Shown in pieces: positions 1 through 9,309 of a stretch of DNA of 64,000 nt. The translations under genes and the position numbers were made by a program. The notes below the pieces were generated by a model that was given only the letters and a program-made list of their open reading frames with translations, searched no databases and had not been told where the DNA came from. The stretch is from Draconibacterium sediminis. GTDB lineage: Bacteria > Bacteroidota > Bacteroidia > Bacteroidales > Prolixibacteraceae. The stretch spans positions 310,001-374,000 of the forward strand of contig NZ_JRHC01000003.1 of the NCBI RefSeq assembly GCF_000949475.1. The letters run 5' to 3'. Each line of letters opens with the position of its first letter. Positions within the stretch are counted from its first letter, which is position 1.

Positions 1-66
1 CATAGGATATTTATTAAAAGGAACTTCAATTTTCTCCGGATGTATAAGTGTTAGAAGGCTCTACAT

Positions 67-101
67 AAAAAGGCTCCATAAGAAAATTATGAAGCCTTTT
101 T
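67..101 (-). terminator. Rho-independent terminator after the 127-879 gene
   Basis: An inverted repeat has arms at 67-79 and 89-101 (12 of 13 pairs) with a 9-nt loop. Read on the minus strand it ends in a run of T. It lies 26 bp past the stop of the minus-strand gene at 127-879. Confidence 0.75.
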
Positions 102-126
102 AAGTTCAGCGTTTCGTCCTGAAATT

Positions 127-879
127 TTAGTTTTTGCTATAGCTCAAATCCCTTAAGTACCAGGAATCATGTCTTTTTACCGTTCTCAGGATTTTAAGAA
201 AGTCTTTATTCAATTCCTCAAAGAAGTCCTTGTATTTTTCTGAAAACTCTTTATCGTATTCTAAATATTCCATCTGGTTTTTCCCGAACGACCATCCGAT
301 AAAAACCGGTCCGTTGTAGCCCAGTTCTCCTGATGCAACCCGCCATGTATCGTTATGTCCTTCTGCTTTCATATGATCAACCGCTTTTTTCATAATTCTT
401 CTGAATTCCTTTTGTTTGCCCGGAATGATATAAAATTCCTGGAATTCCATGTAGTTTACACTGTCCATTGGGATGCGGTTAACCTCAGGGATTATACTCA
501 GTTCAGCATATTCGGTAATTGTTTTCGAATAATTTGATTTCATGGTTTTTACCCATTTCCCTGTTTTTTCTTCACCAAACTTTTCCATAATTCTACCCCA
601 ATCTTTCTCCAGTTCATCAATATCAGCTAATGAATTGATAGGGTGCCAATACTGGTACTTAAAATCACCCGTTGTCCAGGCATAAAATTCGTATTTGTAA
701 TTTTCGTCTTTACACAACTGGGCCAGTTCTTTACTAAATTCCCAGTACTCGTTTATATGCTCGGGATGCACTTCTTCTTCCCAGCAATACCAGAGTTGTT
801 TACCATTTTCCTGTGCTTGTGTGGTGTGGATGGTACAAACCAAAAGGATTACGATCAATCCTAAGCCAATTCTTTTCAT
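127..879 (-). CDS. Secreted protein of unknown function, possibly two alpha/beta-barrel-like halves
   Basis: A 250-residue protein with a clear signal peptide (residues 1-22, hydrophobic core then TQA-Q), so it is exported to the periplasm or surface. The mature part is rich in aromatic and charged residues. It seems to hold two similar halves (about 28-125 and 140-245), each starting with a strand followed by a helix, which resembles tandem dimeric alpha/beta-barrel (NIPSNAP/ABM-like) domains. That comparison is by eye and weak. No catalytic motif is visible. The gene stands alone between two terminators (67-101 and 976-1017), so it is probably monocistronic. Confidence 0.7.
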   Translation of the reverse strand: MKRIGLGLIVILLVCTIHTTQAQENGKQLWYCWEEEVHPEHINEYWEFSKELAQLCKDENYKYEFYAWTTGDFKYQYWHPINSLADIDELEKDWGRIMEKFGEEKTGKWVKTMKSNYSKTITEYAELSIIPEVNRIPMDSVNYMEFQEFYIIPGKQKEFRRIMKKAVDHMKAEGHNDTWRVASGELGYNGPVFIGWSFGKNQMEYLEYDKEFSEKYKDFFEELNKDFLKILRTVKRHDSWYLRDLSYSKN

Positions 880-975
880 CTTATTAATTTTTAGTTACTT
901 AAGTAAGTTACCGCAAATCAATAAGAAAACAAAATAAAAATACGAATTGGTGTTTTTATCGAGGATGAAAATAAA

Positions 976-1017
976 AAGACCCGTTCTGTAATCGTTAAAT
1001 CATACAGAACGGGTCTT
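976..1017 (-). terminator. Strong terminator downstream of ettA
   Basis: A perfect 15-bp stem (976-990 with 1003-1017) with a 12-nt loop; on the minus strand it is followed by a T-rich tract. It separates ettA from the secreted-protein gene. Confidence 0.8.
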
Positions 1018-1020
1018 AAC

Positions 1021-1115
1021 TTCGGACTCCCGACTTCGGTTCCCGACGCCTTGGTCGGGACTAGTGATACTTCGCATTTTTGTTTCGCTATACTCACAAA
1101 AATGGAGAATCACTA
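1021..1115. repeat. Hairpin cluster, possible REP/MITE-like element
   Basis: Between the ettA stop and its terminator lie two more inverted repeats. TCCCGAC/GTCGGGA (1041-1047 with 1054-1060) has a 6-nt loop. A longer interrupted hairpin pairs TAGTGAT (1062-1068) with ATCACTA (1109-1115), and CATTTTTG (1075-1082) with CAAAAATG (1096-1103). The compact stacked structure suggests a dispersed palindromic element, but other copies cannot be seen here. Confidence 0.45.
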
Positions 1116-1121
1116 AGCTTC

Positions 1122-2807
1122 CTACGCCATCAGCTTTTTATATTTAAAACGTTTTGGTGTTTCGTTGCCCATACGTTTTTTGCGGTTCTCTTCGTATTCC
1201 GAGAATGAACCTTCAAAGAAATGCACGTGTCCATCGCCTTCAAACGCCAGAATATGTGTGGCAATACGGTCGAGGAACCAGCGGTCGTGCGAAATAACAA
1301 CGGCACAGCCGGCAAAGTTATCCAAACCTTCTTCCAACGCTCGCAGTGTATTAACATCGATATCGTTGGTAGGCTCATCGAGCAGCAACAGGTTACCCTC
1401 CGATTTTAATGCCAGCGCGAGGTGAAGACGGTTACGCTCACCACCCGAAAGTACGCCACATTTCTTTTCCTGGTCGGCACCGTTAAAATTAAAACGCCCA
1501 ACATAAGCGCGGGCATTTGCTTGTTTGTTGCCCAACATTATGGTTTCCGTTCCGCCTGAAATAACCTGGTAAACTGTTTTCTCCGGATCGATAGCTGCAT
1601 GGGTTTGATCCACGTAACTTACTTTTACGGTGTCGCCAATGTCAATGCTTCCGGCGTCGGCTTCCAGTTGTTTCATAATCAGTTTAAACAGCGTGGTTTT
1701 TCCGGCTCCGTTTGGCCCGATTACGCCGATAATACCGGCAGGCGGAAGTTTAAAACTCAGGTCTTCAAACAACAGTTTATCGCCAAAACCTTTCTTTACA
1801 CCTTCCATTTCAACTACTTTATCACCCAGGCGCGGACCGTTTGGAATAAAGATCTCCAGTTTTTCTTCTTTCTGTTTGGCGTCTTCGTTCAACATCTTAT
1901 CGTAAGCACTTAAACGGGCTTTGCTTTTAGCCTGACGTGCTTTTGGTGCCATGCGTACCCATTCCAGCTCGCGTTCCAGTGTTTTTTTGCGTTTCTGACT
2001 GCCTTTTTCTTCCTGTTCCAAACGTTTTGATTTTTGCTCCAGCCACGAGGTGTAGTTGCCTTTCCAGGGAATACCCTGGCCACGGTCGAGTTCCAGAATC
2101 CAGCCAGCAACATTATCAAGGAAATAGCGGTCGTGCGTAATACAGATAACCGTTCCTTTATACTGATCGAGGTGCGCTTCCAGCCACAAAATACTCTCGG
2201 CATCGAGGTGGTTGGTAGGCTCATCAAGCAACAGCACATCGGGTTCCTGTAACAACAGTCGACACAGGGCAACGCGGCGGCGCTCACCTCCTGAAAGTTC
2301 GCTTATGGGTTGATCGTTTGGCGGACACTGCAAAGCATCCATCGCACGCTCCAGTTTGCTGTCGAGGTTCCAGGCATCCAGTGCATCCATTTTTTCCTGC
2401 AACTCGGCCTGCTCCTTCATCAGCTCGTCCATCTTATCCGGGTTCTCATAAACCTCGGGCAAGCCAAACAACTGGTTGATCTCTTCGTAGCGGTTCAATA
2501 CGTCAACAGTTTCCTGCGTACCTTCTTTTACCACATCGATAACGGTTTTACTCTCGTCGAGCTGTGGCTCCTGTTCAAGCAAACCAACCGAATAACCCGG
2601 TGCAAAAACCAGTTCGCCGTTAAAGGCTTCATCCTGCCCGGCAATAATTCTTAACAGGGTCGATTTTCCCGATCCGTTTAAACCGATGATACCGATTTTG
2701 GCTCCGAGAAAAAACGAAAGCGAAATATCCTTAATAACTGTTTTACTTGGTGGGTAGGTTTTACTCACCTTATACATCGAAAAAATTATTTTCTTGTCGT
2801 CGCTCAT
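1122..2807 (-). CDS. ettA: EttA, energy-dependent translational throttle ABC-F ATPase
   Basis: A 561-residue soluble ABC-F protein with two nucleotide-binding domains and no membrane segment. NBD1 has Walker A GLNGSGKST (42-50), signature LSGGERRR and Walker B ending DEPTNHLD. NBD2 has GPNGAGKTT, LSGGERNR and DEPTNDIDV; the last form is typical of EttA rather than Uup or other ABC-F proteins. The charged linker between the domains (about 240-310) is present. EttA binds the ribosomal E site and gates early elongation according to the ATP/ADP ratio (family knowledge). Length is normal. A TAnnTTTG-like box lies just upstream on the minus strand and a strong terminator follows. Confidence 0.95.
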   Translation of the reverse strand: MSDDKKIIFSMYKVSKTYPPSKTVIKDISLSFFLGAKIGIIGLNGSGKSTLLRIIAGQDEAFNGELVFAPGYSVGLLEQEPQLDESKTVIDVVKEGTQETVDVLNRYEEINQLFGLPEVYENPDKMDELMKEQAELQEKMDALDAWNLDSKLERAMDALQCPPNDQPISELSGGERRRVALCRLLLQEPDVLLLDEPTNHLDAESILWLEAHLDQYKGTVICITHDRYFLDNVAGWILELDRGQGIPWKGNYTSWLEQKSKRLEQEEKGSQKRKKTLERELEWVRMAPKARQAKSKARLSAYDKMLNEDAKQKEEKLEIFIPNGPRLGDKVVEMEGVKKGFGDKLLFEDLSFKLPPAGIIGVIGPNGAGKTTLFKLIMKQLEADAGSIDIGDTVKVSYVDQTHAAIDPEKTVYQVISGGTETIMLGNKQANARAYVGRFNFNGADQEKKCGVLSGGERNRLHLALALKSEGNLLLLDEPTNDIDVNTLRALEEGLDNFAGCAVVISHDRWFLDRIATHILAFEGDGHVHFFEGSFSEYEENRKKRMGNETPKRFKYKKLMA

Positions 2808-2829
2808 TTTGTTTGTTTTTATTCTGCCG

Positions 2830-2837
2830 CAAAAATA
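2830..2837 (-). promoter_or_regulatory. Putative Bacteroidota -7 box for ettA
   Basis: On the minus strand it reads TATTTTTG, which fits TAnnTTTG, 22 bp upstream of the ettA ATG. No convincing -33 TTG at the expected spacing. Confidence 0.35.
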
Positions 2838-3040
2838 AGAAATAGTTTAGAGAGAAGCTACCAGCCGGAGTTACCGGCTACGAGTTTTTATAATCCCTAA
2901 TTATTCTCATGTAGTCAGAATTTTGTCTTCACAATCTTCTTCAACCTGTACCACAAAGTTTCACAAAGGAGGCTCAGAGTTACATGGAGAGAAAGGCAAA
3001 AGTAAAAAGTGAAAAAGGTAAAAGTTTCAGGTTTACAATA

Positions 3041-3100
3041 ATCAATATCCAATGACCAATATCCAATGATCAATGACCAATGACTGATGACCAATGACTT
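3041..3100. repeat. Short degenerate direct repeats (CAATGACCAAT-type)
   Basis: The 335-bp gap between ettA and the next gene (2808-3142) holds no gene. It contains several overlapping copies of the words CCAATGA, CAATATC and CAATGACCAAT at 3041-3100. It looks like simple-sequence expansion, not coding. The rest of the gap shows nothing I can support. Confidence 0.5.
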
Positions 3101-3142
3101 AAATATAGCATGTCCTTCAGTCCATCAATCCCTCAATCCTTA

Positions 3143-3661
3143 TTACATCGGAATTCCACCACCTGCGGCTCCCAATCCTGAGAATATTCCAAATAGCACC
3201 ATTCCAATTATCATGATGGGGTAGAGACACATAATTACAATCATGATAATGCCAAATGTTTTGTAATGCGCGCGCAGATTGTTGAAAGCAATGGACAGTT
3301 GATCCTGTTTTTTTAGTGCAACGGCTTGTTTAATACTGTTTGAAAACCTGAACAAATACAAAATGGGCAGCAAATATACACCTGCAAAAACAATGTATAT
3401 TACTCCGAATAAAGCCATCGGAAACGGGAAAATGTTTGGTTTTGTGTCAGGAATAAATGCTGTCATTATGCTCACGCTGATTCCTCCCAATACCATAAAT
3501 CCGGTTCCTATAAACCCCAGGATGGACAAAAACTGGCTCCATTTTCCGGCGCTGTGCAGGTTGTGGTTAATTTCTTCGGTAAGCTCCAGTGTTTCTGGTT
3601 TTGCTTCCGCCTGGTTCTCTGTAGGTAGTGTTTCTTCGTTAAAGGTGTTGTCTGTATTCAT
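3143..3661 (-). CDS. DUF5362-like membrane protein
   Basis: A 172-residue integral membrane protein. An acidic N-terminal tail (1-40, rich in Glu and Thr) is followed by about four hydrophobic segments (roughly 45-68, 80-104, 135-160 and a Gly-rich C-terminal end). The pattern N-tail, LHSAGKW, two helices, then FSNSIKQA..., resembles DUF5362 proteins common in Bacteroidota, which have no known role. The C-terminus is Gly-rich (GAAGGGIPM). It appears to be a single-gene unit. The family assignment is from memory and moderately sure. Confidence 0.7.
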   Translation of the reverse strand: MNTDNTFNEETLPTENQAEAKPETLELTEEINHNLHSAGKWSQFLSILGFIGTGFMVLGGISVSIMTAFIPDTKPNIFPFPMALFGVIYIVFAGVYLLPILYLFRFSNSIKQAVALKKQDQLSIAFNNLRAHYKTFGIIMIVIMCLYPIMIIGMVLFGIFSGLGAAGGGIPM

Positions 3662-3780
3662 TTTTTATAATTTGAAAAATTTGATTCTCGTAAATATTAT
3701 GGAGTAAATGCCAGCTTGCCAGCCGCAGTTTAGATTGTTTTAGTTTGGGTGCTTCATGTTTTATTAATTATTAACAGCGT

Positions 3781-4713
3781 CTATTTGTTGATGTACGCAT
3801 AGGTGACAAAAGCAAAACGTTTGCCATCGGGCGACCACGAAGGTACGTTAATGGTTCCCTGTCCGCCGGTAAACGAGCACAATGTTTTTACCGATCCGCT
3901 TGCCAGGGTCAGCAAACGCAACGAAACAGCTTTCATACCCGGATGTGCACTTCCCTGATCCTCGTGATAACTGATGTAAACAAGGCTTTTTCCATCGGGT
4001 GACGGATGTGCAAACCAGTTGGAGTATTTATCGTTGGTCAGTTGTTTTTTATTGGATCCGTCGACATTCATTTGCCAGATCTCCATTTTTCCGGAGGCCA
4101 TTGAGTTGTAATAAATGGTTTTTCCGTCGGGCGAATATTCCGGGCCGTCGTCTAAACCGGGTGTCGTGGTTAAGCGGGTTTCTTCTCCGCCATCCACAGA
4201 AATGGTATACACATCGTATTCGCCATCGCGCTCGGCACAATACGCCACTCGTTGCCCATCGGGCGACCAGCCGTGCCAATACGACGGAACGTTTGGCGTT
4301 ACAGCTTTTGGTGTTCCGCCTTCAAGGGGCAATATATAAATTCGCGAGCCTTGTTTTGTCGGTTGTCCGGCAACAGGTTCTGATGCTGCCTGATGACTAA
4401 TTGCCAGCCATTTTCCGTCGAAAGAAATTCCGTGATCGTTGTTACACCGATCAGCAAAGCCAGTGTTTATAAGCGTTTTTTTGTTTGACTCCAGATCTAC
4501 TTTATACAATTTTCCTTGCTGATTGATAATCAGAAAATTTCCGTCGCGGCTCCAGTTGGGTGCCTCAAAATGAGCTTCTTCACTGCGCACTGTATCACGT
4601 TCACCGGTATCGATGTTATAGATTTCGAGTGTTGAACGAACATTATCCATTTGTTGTGCAAACGACATGTAGGGAAACAACAGGAAGAGGAGTAGATATC
4701 GTTTTATGTTCAT
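3781..4713 (-). CDS. Secreted TolB-like beta-propeller (PD40/WD40-like) protein
   Basis: A 310-residue exported protein with a signal peptide (1-20, ending SFAQ). The mature chain consists of repeats of the TolB/PD40 kind: NWSRDGNFL (52-60), [43 protein letters not shown] and [12 protein letters not shown], i.e. about six blades. Such propellers bind peptides, proteins or glycans in the periplasm (family knowledge). No enzymatic domain is attached, unlike S9 peptidases, which carry a propeller before the hydrolase domain. No operon partner is evident. Confidence 0.8.
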   Translation of the reverse strand: MNIKRYLLLFLLFPYMSFAQQMDNVRSTLEIYNIDTGERDTVRSEEAHFEAPNWSRDGNFLIINQQGKLYKVDLESNKKTLINTGFADRCNNDHGISFDGKWLAISHQAASEPVAGQPTKQGSRIYILPLEGGTPKAVTPNVPSYWHGWSPDGQRVAYCAERDGEYDVYTISVDGGEETRLTTTPGLDDGPEYSPDGKTIYYNSMASGKMEIWQMNVDGSNKKQLTNDKYSNWFAHPSPDGKSLVYISYHEDQGSAHPGMKAVSLRLLTLASGSVKTLCSFTGGQGTINVPSWSPDGKRFAFVTYAYINK

Positions 4714-4790
4714 AGCAGATTAATTTAGCCGGATGCTAAAGGTAATAATTTGTTTGAAGTTTTTATGTTATCTAAGAACTGTGAGAGGAA

Positions 4791-6077
4791 TTAATCGGCA
4801 ATGCCTCTTTTGTAGGTTTCAAGTGCCCGGTTACGGGCCATTTTATGATCAACCATCGGGGCAGGGTAGGTAAGATCCTGAAATTCGGGAACCCATTTTT
4901 TGATGTACAGCATTTCTTTATCGAACTTTTTTACCTGTTCAGTTGGATTAAAAACTCGGAAATAAGGCGCAGCATCGCAACCGGTTCCTGCCGCCCATTG
5001 CCAGTTTCCATTGTTTGATGAAAGCTCGAAATCGAGCAGTTTTTTTGCAAAATATGCTTCGCCCCATCGCCAGTCGATTAGCAGGTGTTTGCACAAAAAG
5101 CTGGCTGTGATCATACGTACACGGTTGTGCATGTAGCCTGTTTTGTTTAGCTCGCGCATGCCGGCGTCAACAATCGGGTAGCCGGTTTGGCCGTTGCACC
5201 AGCGCTCGAATTCTTTTTGGTTATTACGCCACTCAATGCCGTTGTATTTAGCTCTGAAGTTCTCGTTCACCACACGTGGAAAATGGAAAAGGATCTGCAT
5301 AAAAAACTCGCGCCACACCAGTTCGCTCAAAAAATCGGGCGATTGATTATACACCTGCTGCACAATTTTGCGGATGCTAACCGTTCCAAAACGCAAATGA
5401 ACACTTAGGTTGCTGGTTCCATGAACAGCCGGGAAGTTGCGTGTTTTGCTGTAATTTGCCACAACCGACAGGTCGTAGTCTTTTACAGCAATAGCTGATT
5501 TCTGAAAACCGATTTCTTCCAACGTGGGTAGCGAAGAATCAATGGCAGCGAAAGCGTCTGTTTTTAGCTTTTCCTCAACTTTTAGTTGTTGTGCTTCAAA
5601 ATGTTCGAGCCATTTGTTTTTATATGGCGTAAAAACTGTGTAAGGCGTTCCATCTGCTTTTAGTACTTCGTGGGGCTCGAAAATTACCTGGTCTTTGTGT
5701 GAAAAAACTGAAATGTTGTTTTTCTGCAGAAGTCGTTTAACCTTGTCATCGCGCTCAGTTGCATAAGGTTCATAATCGCGGTTAAAATGCACTTCGCCGA
5801 TTTCAAATTCGTTTACCAGTTCCTGCCAGATTTGCAGAGGCTCTCCGGTTTTTACCAGCAATCCTGAATTCATTTCACGCAGTTCTTTATCCAGTTTTGT
5901 AAGTTGCTGATGAATAAAAGTTACCCGGGCATCGTTCTTATCCAGTTCATCCAGAATATTGGTGTCGAATATAAAAAGCACCGCTGTTTTGTCTGCACGT
6001 TTCAGGGCTTGCTGCAATGCGGTATTATCAGTCAGTCGTAAATCGCGTCGTAACCAAACGATGTTAATCATATTCAT
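4791..6077 (-). CDS. phrB: Deoxyribodipyrimidine photolyase / cryptochrome family
   Basis: About 428 residues. The N-terminal Rossmann antenna domain starts VWLRRDLRLTDNTAL and the C-terminal FAD-binding helical domain includes the block NNGNWQWAAG..DAAPYFRVFNP, which holds the conserved FAD and Trp-chain residues of class I photolyases. The enzyme repairs UV-induced pyrimidine dimers with light and FADH-. The open frame extends to 6107, but that would overlap the preceding gene. The ATG at 6077 (or 6071) has a purine-rich AGAAAG just upstream and begins right at the conserved NIVWLRRDLR. It follows the SDR/DUF2867 gene by 23 bp, probably as one operon. Confidence 0.9.
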   Translation of the reverse strand: MNMINIVWLRRDLRLTDNTALQQALKRADKTAVLFIFDTNILDELDKNDARVTFIHQQLTKLDKELREMNSGLLVKTGEPLQIWQELVNEFEIGEVHFNRDYEPYATERDDKVKRLLQKNNISVFSHKDQVIFEPHEVLKADGTPYTVFTPYKNKWLEHFEAQQLKVEEKLKTDAFAAIDSSLPTLEEIGFQKSAIAVKDYDLSVVANYSKTRNFPAVHGTSNLSVHLRFGTVSIRKIVQQVYNQSPDFLSELVWREFFMQILFHFPRVVNENFRAKYNGIEWRNNQKEFERWCNGQTGYPIVDAGMRELNKTGYMHNRVRMITASFLCKHLLIDWRWGEAYFAKKLLDFELSSNNGNWQWAAGTGCDAAPYFRVFNPTEQVKKFDKEMLYIKKWVPEFQDLTYPAPMVDHKMARNRALETYKRGIAD

Positions 6078-6100
6078 TTTCTTTCTGCAAATGTAAGTTT

Positions 6101-7519
6101 TCAGCATTTAACAATATTCGCTATCATTCGTTTAAAAACAAACGAACGAAACGGTTTGAACAGGTACCAGTAAATTCGTCCCCAAAGTCCTTTTGGTCTG
6201 AAAGTGACTGCTTGAATAAGCTGTTTGTTGCGAATTTTAAATTCGAGCCATACCTCACCCGGAAGTTTCATCTCGGCATAAAGCAATAAACGCCCTTCCT
6301 TTTTGTTGGCATAAATTACCCGCCAAAAATCGATGGCATCACCGGCTCTTATCGTATGTATATTGGTTCGGCCCCTGCGAAGTCCAACGCCACCTGCCAC
6401 TTTATCCATAAATCCACGAAATCTCCAAAGCCGGTTACCGTAATACCAACCGTTCTCTCCACCTATTTGCCATATTTTCTCGATGGTATTTTCCGCCGAG
6501 GGTGTTTCCGCAATACGTACATCTTTGAAACAACCAAACTTCGGAACGTTTATAAAATCCGAGAGCTGTCCGTGCAATTGCCCGCTTACAAACGAATCTT
6601 TCCAACTCGAAATAATTTCATTCTGCTCAATCTTTTTAAATGCCTGTTGCAAACTCTCTTCGTAGCTTAATAATTGCAGCTTAAAAAGTTGGGTAAGCTC
6701 ATCGTTGCGTGCAATTACTTCAACGCGCATGCTGTCGACCAGCGAAGTGGCAAGTTTATACGAAGTTGAGGTAACAAAATACAACCAGTACGACGATAAA
6801 CGCGGAGTCATTACCGGCACGGAAATAATCCGGCGTTTTAAGCCCCGCACTTTTGCAAAGCGCAACAACATTTGTTTGTAGGTAAGAATTTCGTTGCCTC
6901 CGATGTCAAAACTTTGATTGAAAACGGCCGGGTTGTTTATTGAGAGTTCCAGAAAACGAATAACATCGGAAATAGCAATGGGCTGGCAGCCTGTTTTTAA
7001 CCATCTTGGTGCTACCATAACGGGGAGTTTTTCCACCAGGTCGCGAATAATTTCGAAGGAAGCACTTCCAGATCCAATAATAATTCCTGCCCGTAAAGTG
7101 GTTAGCGCATAATCGCCTTTTGCCAGTTCCTGTTCAACGTTTAACCGCGATTTCAGGTGTTTGGAAAGCGACTGGTCGTTAACAATACCACTTAAATAAA
7201 TAACCTGTTTGGTGGTTGTTTTATTTATTTGCTCCCTGAAGTTTATGGCCGATACCTTTTCCTGTTCTGCGTAATCGCGCGAGTCGGACATACTATGCAC
7301 CAGGTAATAGGCAATGTCTATGTCTTGCGGTATTTTTTGCAGGCTTTCTTTATCCAATAAGTCGGCTTCAATAATGTCAATCGATTTTTCAATGGTAGCG
7401 CCAAATGCAGCACGTTTTTTGTCTCTTACAACACATGTTACATGGTGCCCTTTGTGTACCAATACGGGCAGCAGTCTTTTTCCTATGTATCCGGTAGCTC
7501 CGGTTAAAAGAATTCGCAT
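6101..7519 (-). CDS. SDR-family NAD(P)-binding oxidoreductase with C-terminal DUF2867
   Basis: 472 residues. The N-terminus MRILLTGATGYIGKRL is a Rossmann dinucleotide-binding motif of atypical short-chain dehydrogenases (NmrA-like), followed by YYLVHSM and YLSGI elements. From about residue 310 the sequence fits DUF2867, including the GWYYGNRLWRFRGFMDKVAGG block. Substrate unknown. The same SDR-DUF2867 next to a photolyase is a recurrent pairing in my recollection of Bacteroidota genomes, which hints at a stress or light-related role (inference). The start ATG opens directly on the nucleotide-binding strand. Confidence 0.85.
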   Translation of the reverse strand: MRILLTGATGYIGKRLLPVLVHKGHHVTCVVRDKKRAAFGATIEKSIDIIEADLLDKESLQKIPQDIDIAYYLVHSMSDSRDYAEQEKVSAINFREQINKTTTKQVIYLSGIVNDQSLSKHLKSRLNVEQELAKGDYALTTLRAGIIIGSGSASFEIIRDLVEKLPVMVAPRWLKTGCQPIAISDVIRFLELSINNPAVFNQSFDIGGNEILTYKQMLLRFAKVRGLKRRIISVPVMTPRLSSYWLYFVTSTSYKLATSLVDSMRVEVIARNDELTQLFKLQLLSYEESLQQAFKKIEQNEIISSWKDSFVSGQLHGQLSDFINVPKFGCFKDVRIAETPSAENTIEKIWQIGGENGWYYGNRLWRFRGFMDKVAGGVGLRRGRTNIHTIRAGDAIDFWRVIYANKKEGRLLLYAEMKLPGEVWLEFKIRNKQLIQAVTFRPKGLWGRIYWYLFKPFRSFVFKRMIANIVKC

Positions 7520-7622
7520 GGCGTTTATGGTTTAAACAATATCGTTTACAAACCTTAACACAGTAACGTATTTAATAATAGGATGTTCGGACGGATTTTC
7601 AGAATGAAGGAGAATTGTTGTT

Positions 7623-8093
7623 TTATAGCGCTTCCAGTTCTTCGCGGTAATCGTATTGTAAATCTTCGTGAAGCATGGAAATAACTTTTTGAATCCGTTT
7701 TACCTGGTTCAGGTACATGTTGAATACAACCCGGCTGCGTTTATAATCCAGGCGCGAGCCTTTTAGCTTCTTGCAGAAATATAGCAACAGTTCAATTTCC
7801 GTTTCTTTTTTGCCCGAAAAACGAATATGCTTATTGGTAGTTTTTAAAACTTTCCGAATTGTTTTTTTTGCTAAGTAAAAGCTGCTGCGGTTCAGGCTCA
7901 TAAATTCCAGGTCGATTTCTTCTTTCACCTGCCTGATGTATTCATCTTCGTTATGAGCTTCAAACAATAGATAACTAAGCAGCTCTTTATTGTCTTTTTT
8001 ATACTTGGCCAGCCGCGTAATTACATCATGTAAAACCTCGGGCGGCAGGTTCTTTAATTCCTTTTTTATGTTGCTCAGCGAAGCAATTTCCAT
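7623..8093 (-). CDS. Conserved hypothetical helical protein
   Basis: About 156 residues when started at the second ATG (8093, MEIASLSNIKKEL); the first ATG at 8102 adds only three residues. It is highly charged, lysine- and leucine-rich and predicted almost entirely helical, without signal peptide or membrane segment, so cytoplasmic. Heptad-like spacing appears at about 5-60 and 95-150. I do not recognise the family. A minus-strand TATA-like box (TACCTTTG, 8143-8150) precedes it. Single gene. Confidence 0.65.
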   Translation of the reverse strand: MEIASLSNIKKELKNLPPEVLHDVITRLAKYKKDNKELLSYLLFEAHNEDEYIRQVKEEIDLEFMSLNRSSFYLAKKTIRKVLKTTNKHIRFSGKKETEIELLLYFCKKLKGSRLDYKRSRVVFNMYLNQVKRIQKVISMLHEDLQYDYREELEAL

Positions 8094-8142
8094 AGCATGC
8101 AAAGTAACCTAATTAATTCATACTATTAAAATTATTTGTTTT

Positions 8143-8150
8143 CAAAGGTA
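8143..8150 (-). promoter_or_regulatory. Putative -7 box (TACCTTTG) for the 7623-8093 gene
   Basis: On the minus strand the octamer fits TAnnTTTG and lies 50 bp upstream of the start codon. The -33 element is not convincing. Confidence 0.35.
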
Positions 8151-8601
8151 TAGTTTGGAACTCGCAAGCATTCTAATCATCCTTTTGTATGTGAATTACT
8201 CTCATGCTCATTTCATAAAAATGAATTAATTACCCGAATGGCTGACGAGATAATTGAATTACAATTATCTGTCAGGGTTAACCTTGACATTGAAAATCGT
8301 AGGATATTCATTGCTGAAGCACGTAATATGCAGATTTTCAATCGTCAACACTTCGTGTGAAAAATTCAAGAATTTTTCAGGTTAAAATAAAACTTTCTTT
8401 TTCAGCCAATCACAGGCTAAAACTTTTAACGAAGGTGAGCAATGATTGATTTCGTAGAACAGCCAACAGCACAATTTTAAGGGCAACTGTAGCAGAATGC
8501 GGGTGAATAACGGTTAACGAATTTTGCAGAATAAAACCTGACGTTTATTGGCGGTTAATTACTGAATGCTGAATTAAAAAGCATCGCATCAGTTAGTTAC
8601 A

Positions 8602-8609
8602 TAAATTTG
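8602..8609 (+). promoter_or_regulatory. Putative -7 box (TAAATTTG) for the 8640 gene
   Basis: Matches TAnnTTTG, 30 bp before the ATG of the secreted protein. The -33 element is not clear. Confidence 0.4.
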
Positions 8610-8639
8610 AAGTGTAAGAACAATTAAAACAATAATAAG

Positions 8640-9137
8640 ATGAAAACAAAACTAGTTCTATTAAGCATTTGCCTTGCAATTTTAAGCATGGGCGCCACCG
8701 CAAAAATAAAAGACGGAAAGGCGATGACCGGAAACTCACTTACCGAATTTGGTAAGTATACTATAGTAAATTCAAGCTCACCGATGGTTTACAACGATCA
8801 GGTATTGGAAACTTACGAATTAACGTACGAAAATATTACCAATCCTATACGAATTGGAGTTTTGTGCGAAGATGATAAAAAATGTACAACCTTTATTGTA
8901 CGCACCGATGAGTTTGAAATTGAATATGCCTGCAGAAACCATGTTTTTGGAGTGAAGAAAATGGAACCTCGTTTCCAGGAACTACCAAAAGAAGAAATGG
9001 ATTTGAAACTGGATAGAGTTGCCTACTACTCACAACGGGTAATTTGCCAGAACAAAAAATCGCAGGACGATTTGCTGGGTTTGATTGCATGTTATTTCCC
9101 TGATTTGGTGAAAGACGAATATCAGGCCAGCTTTTAA
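8640..9137 (+). CDS. Small secreted protein of unknown function
   Basis: 165 residues with a signal peptide (1-21, MKTKLVLLSICLAILSMGAT then AKI). The mature part is mixed alpha/beta with paired cysteines (CEDDKKCTTF and AC near residue 100, ICQ and IACYF near the C-terminus), which may form disulfides in the periplasm. No known family recognised. A -7-like box lies 30 bp upstream and a GC-rich terminator at 9189-9214 follows, so it is a single-gene transcript. Confidence 0.7.
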   Translation: MKTKLVLLSICLAILSMGATAKIKDGKAMTGNSLTEFGKYTIVNSSSPMVYNDQVLETYELTYENITNPIRIGVLCEDDKKCTTFIVRTDEFEIEYACRNHVFGVKKMEPRFQELPKEEMDLKLDRVAYYSQRVICQNKKSQDDLLGLIACYFPDLVKDEYQASF

Positions 9138-9188
9138 AACGAATTACAGTACAGCGCAATTTTTTTCATAGAAGTATGAAAAGATGAT

Positions 9189-9214
9189 CCCCGCCAGAGG
9201 GGCGGGGGTTTTTT
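9189..9214 (+). terminator. GC-rich terminator after the 8640 gene
   Basis: Stem CCCCGCC (9189-9195) with GGCGGGG (9201-9207), loop AGAGG, followed by a T-tract. Confidence 0.85.
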
Positions 9215-9309
9215 CTCTTAACAGAACAGAACAAAAAACAGAAACCATTGAAAAGATAGAGCGAGTAAAATATGAAAGGGTAATATAAAATTAGTGAGTA
9301 CTTTACTCG

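Larger units (their letters stand above)
8103..8639. other. 537-bp gene-free region with palindromes
   Basis: No ORF of note on either strand. It holds an interrupted inverted repeat ATTGAAAATC/GATTTTCAAT (8289-8298 with 8333-8342) and a perfect palindrome TGAAAAATTC-AA-GAATTTTTCA (8358-8379). A promoter-like octamer sits at 8602-8609. Long intergenic space between divergently transcribed genes suggests regulatory sequence for both sides or a small RNA. Confidence 0.5.
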
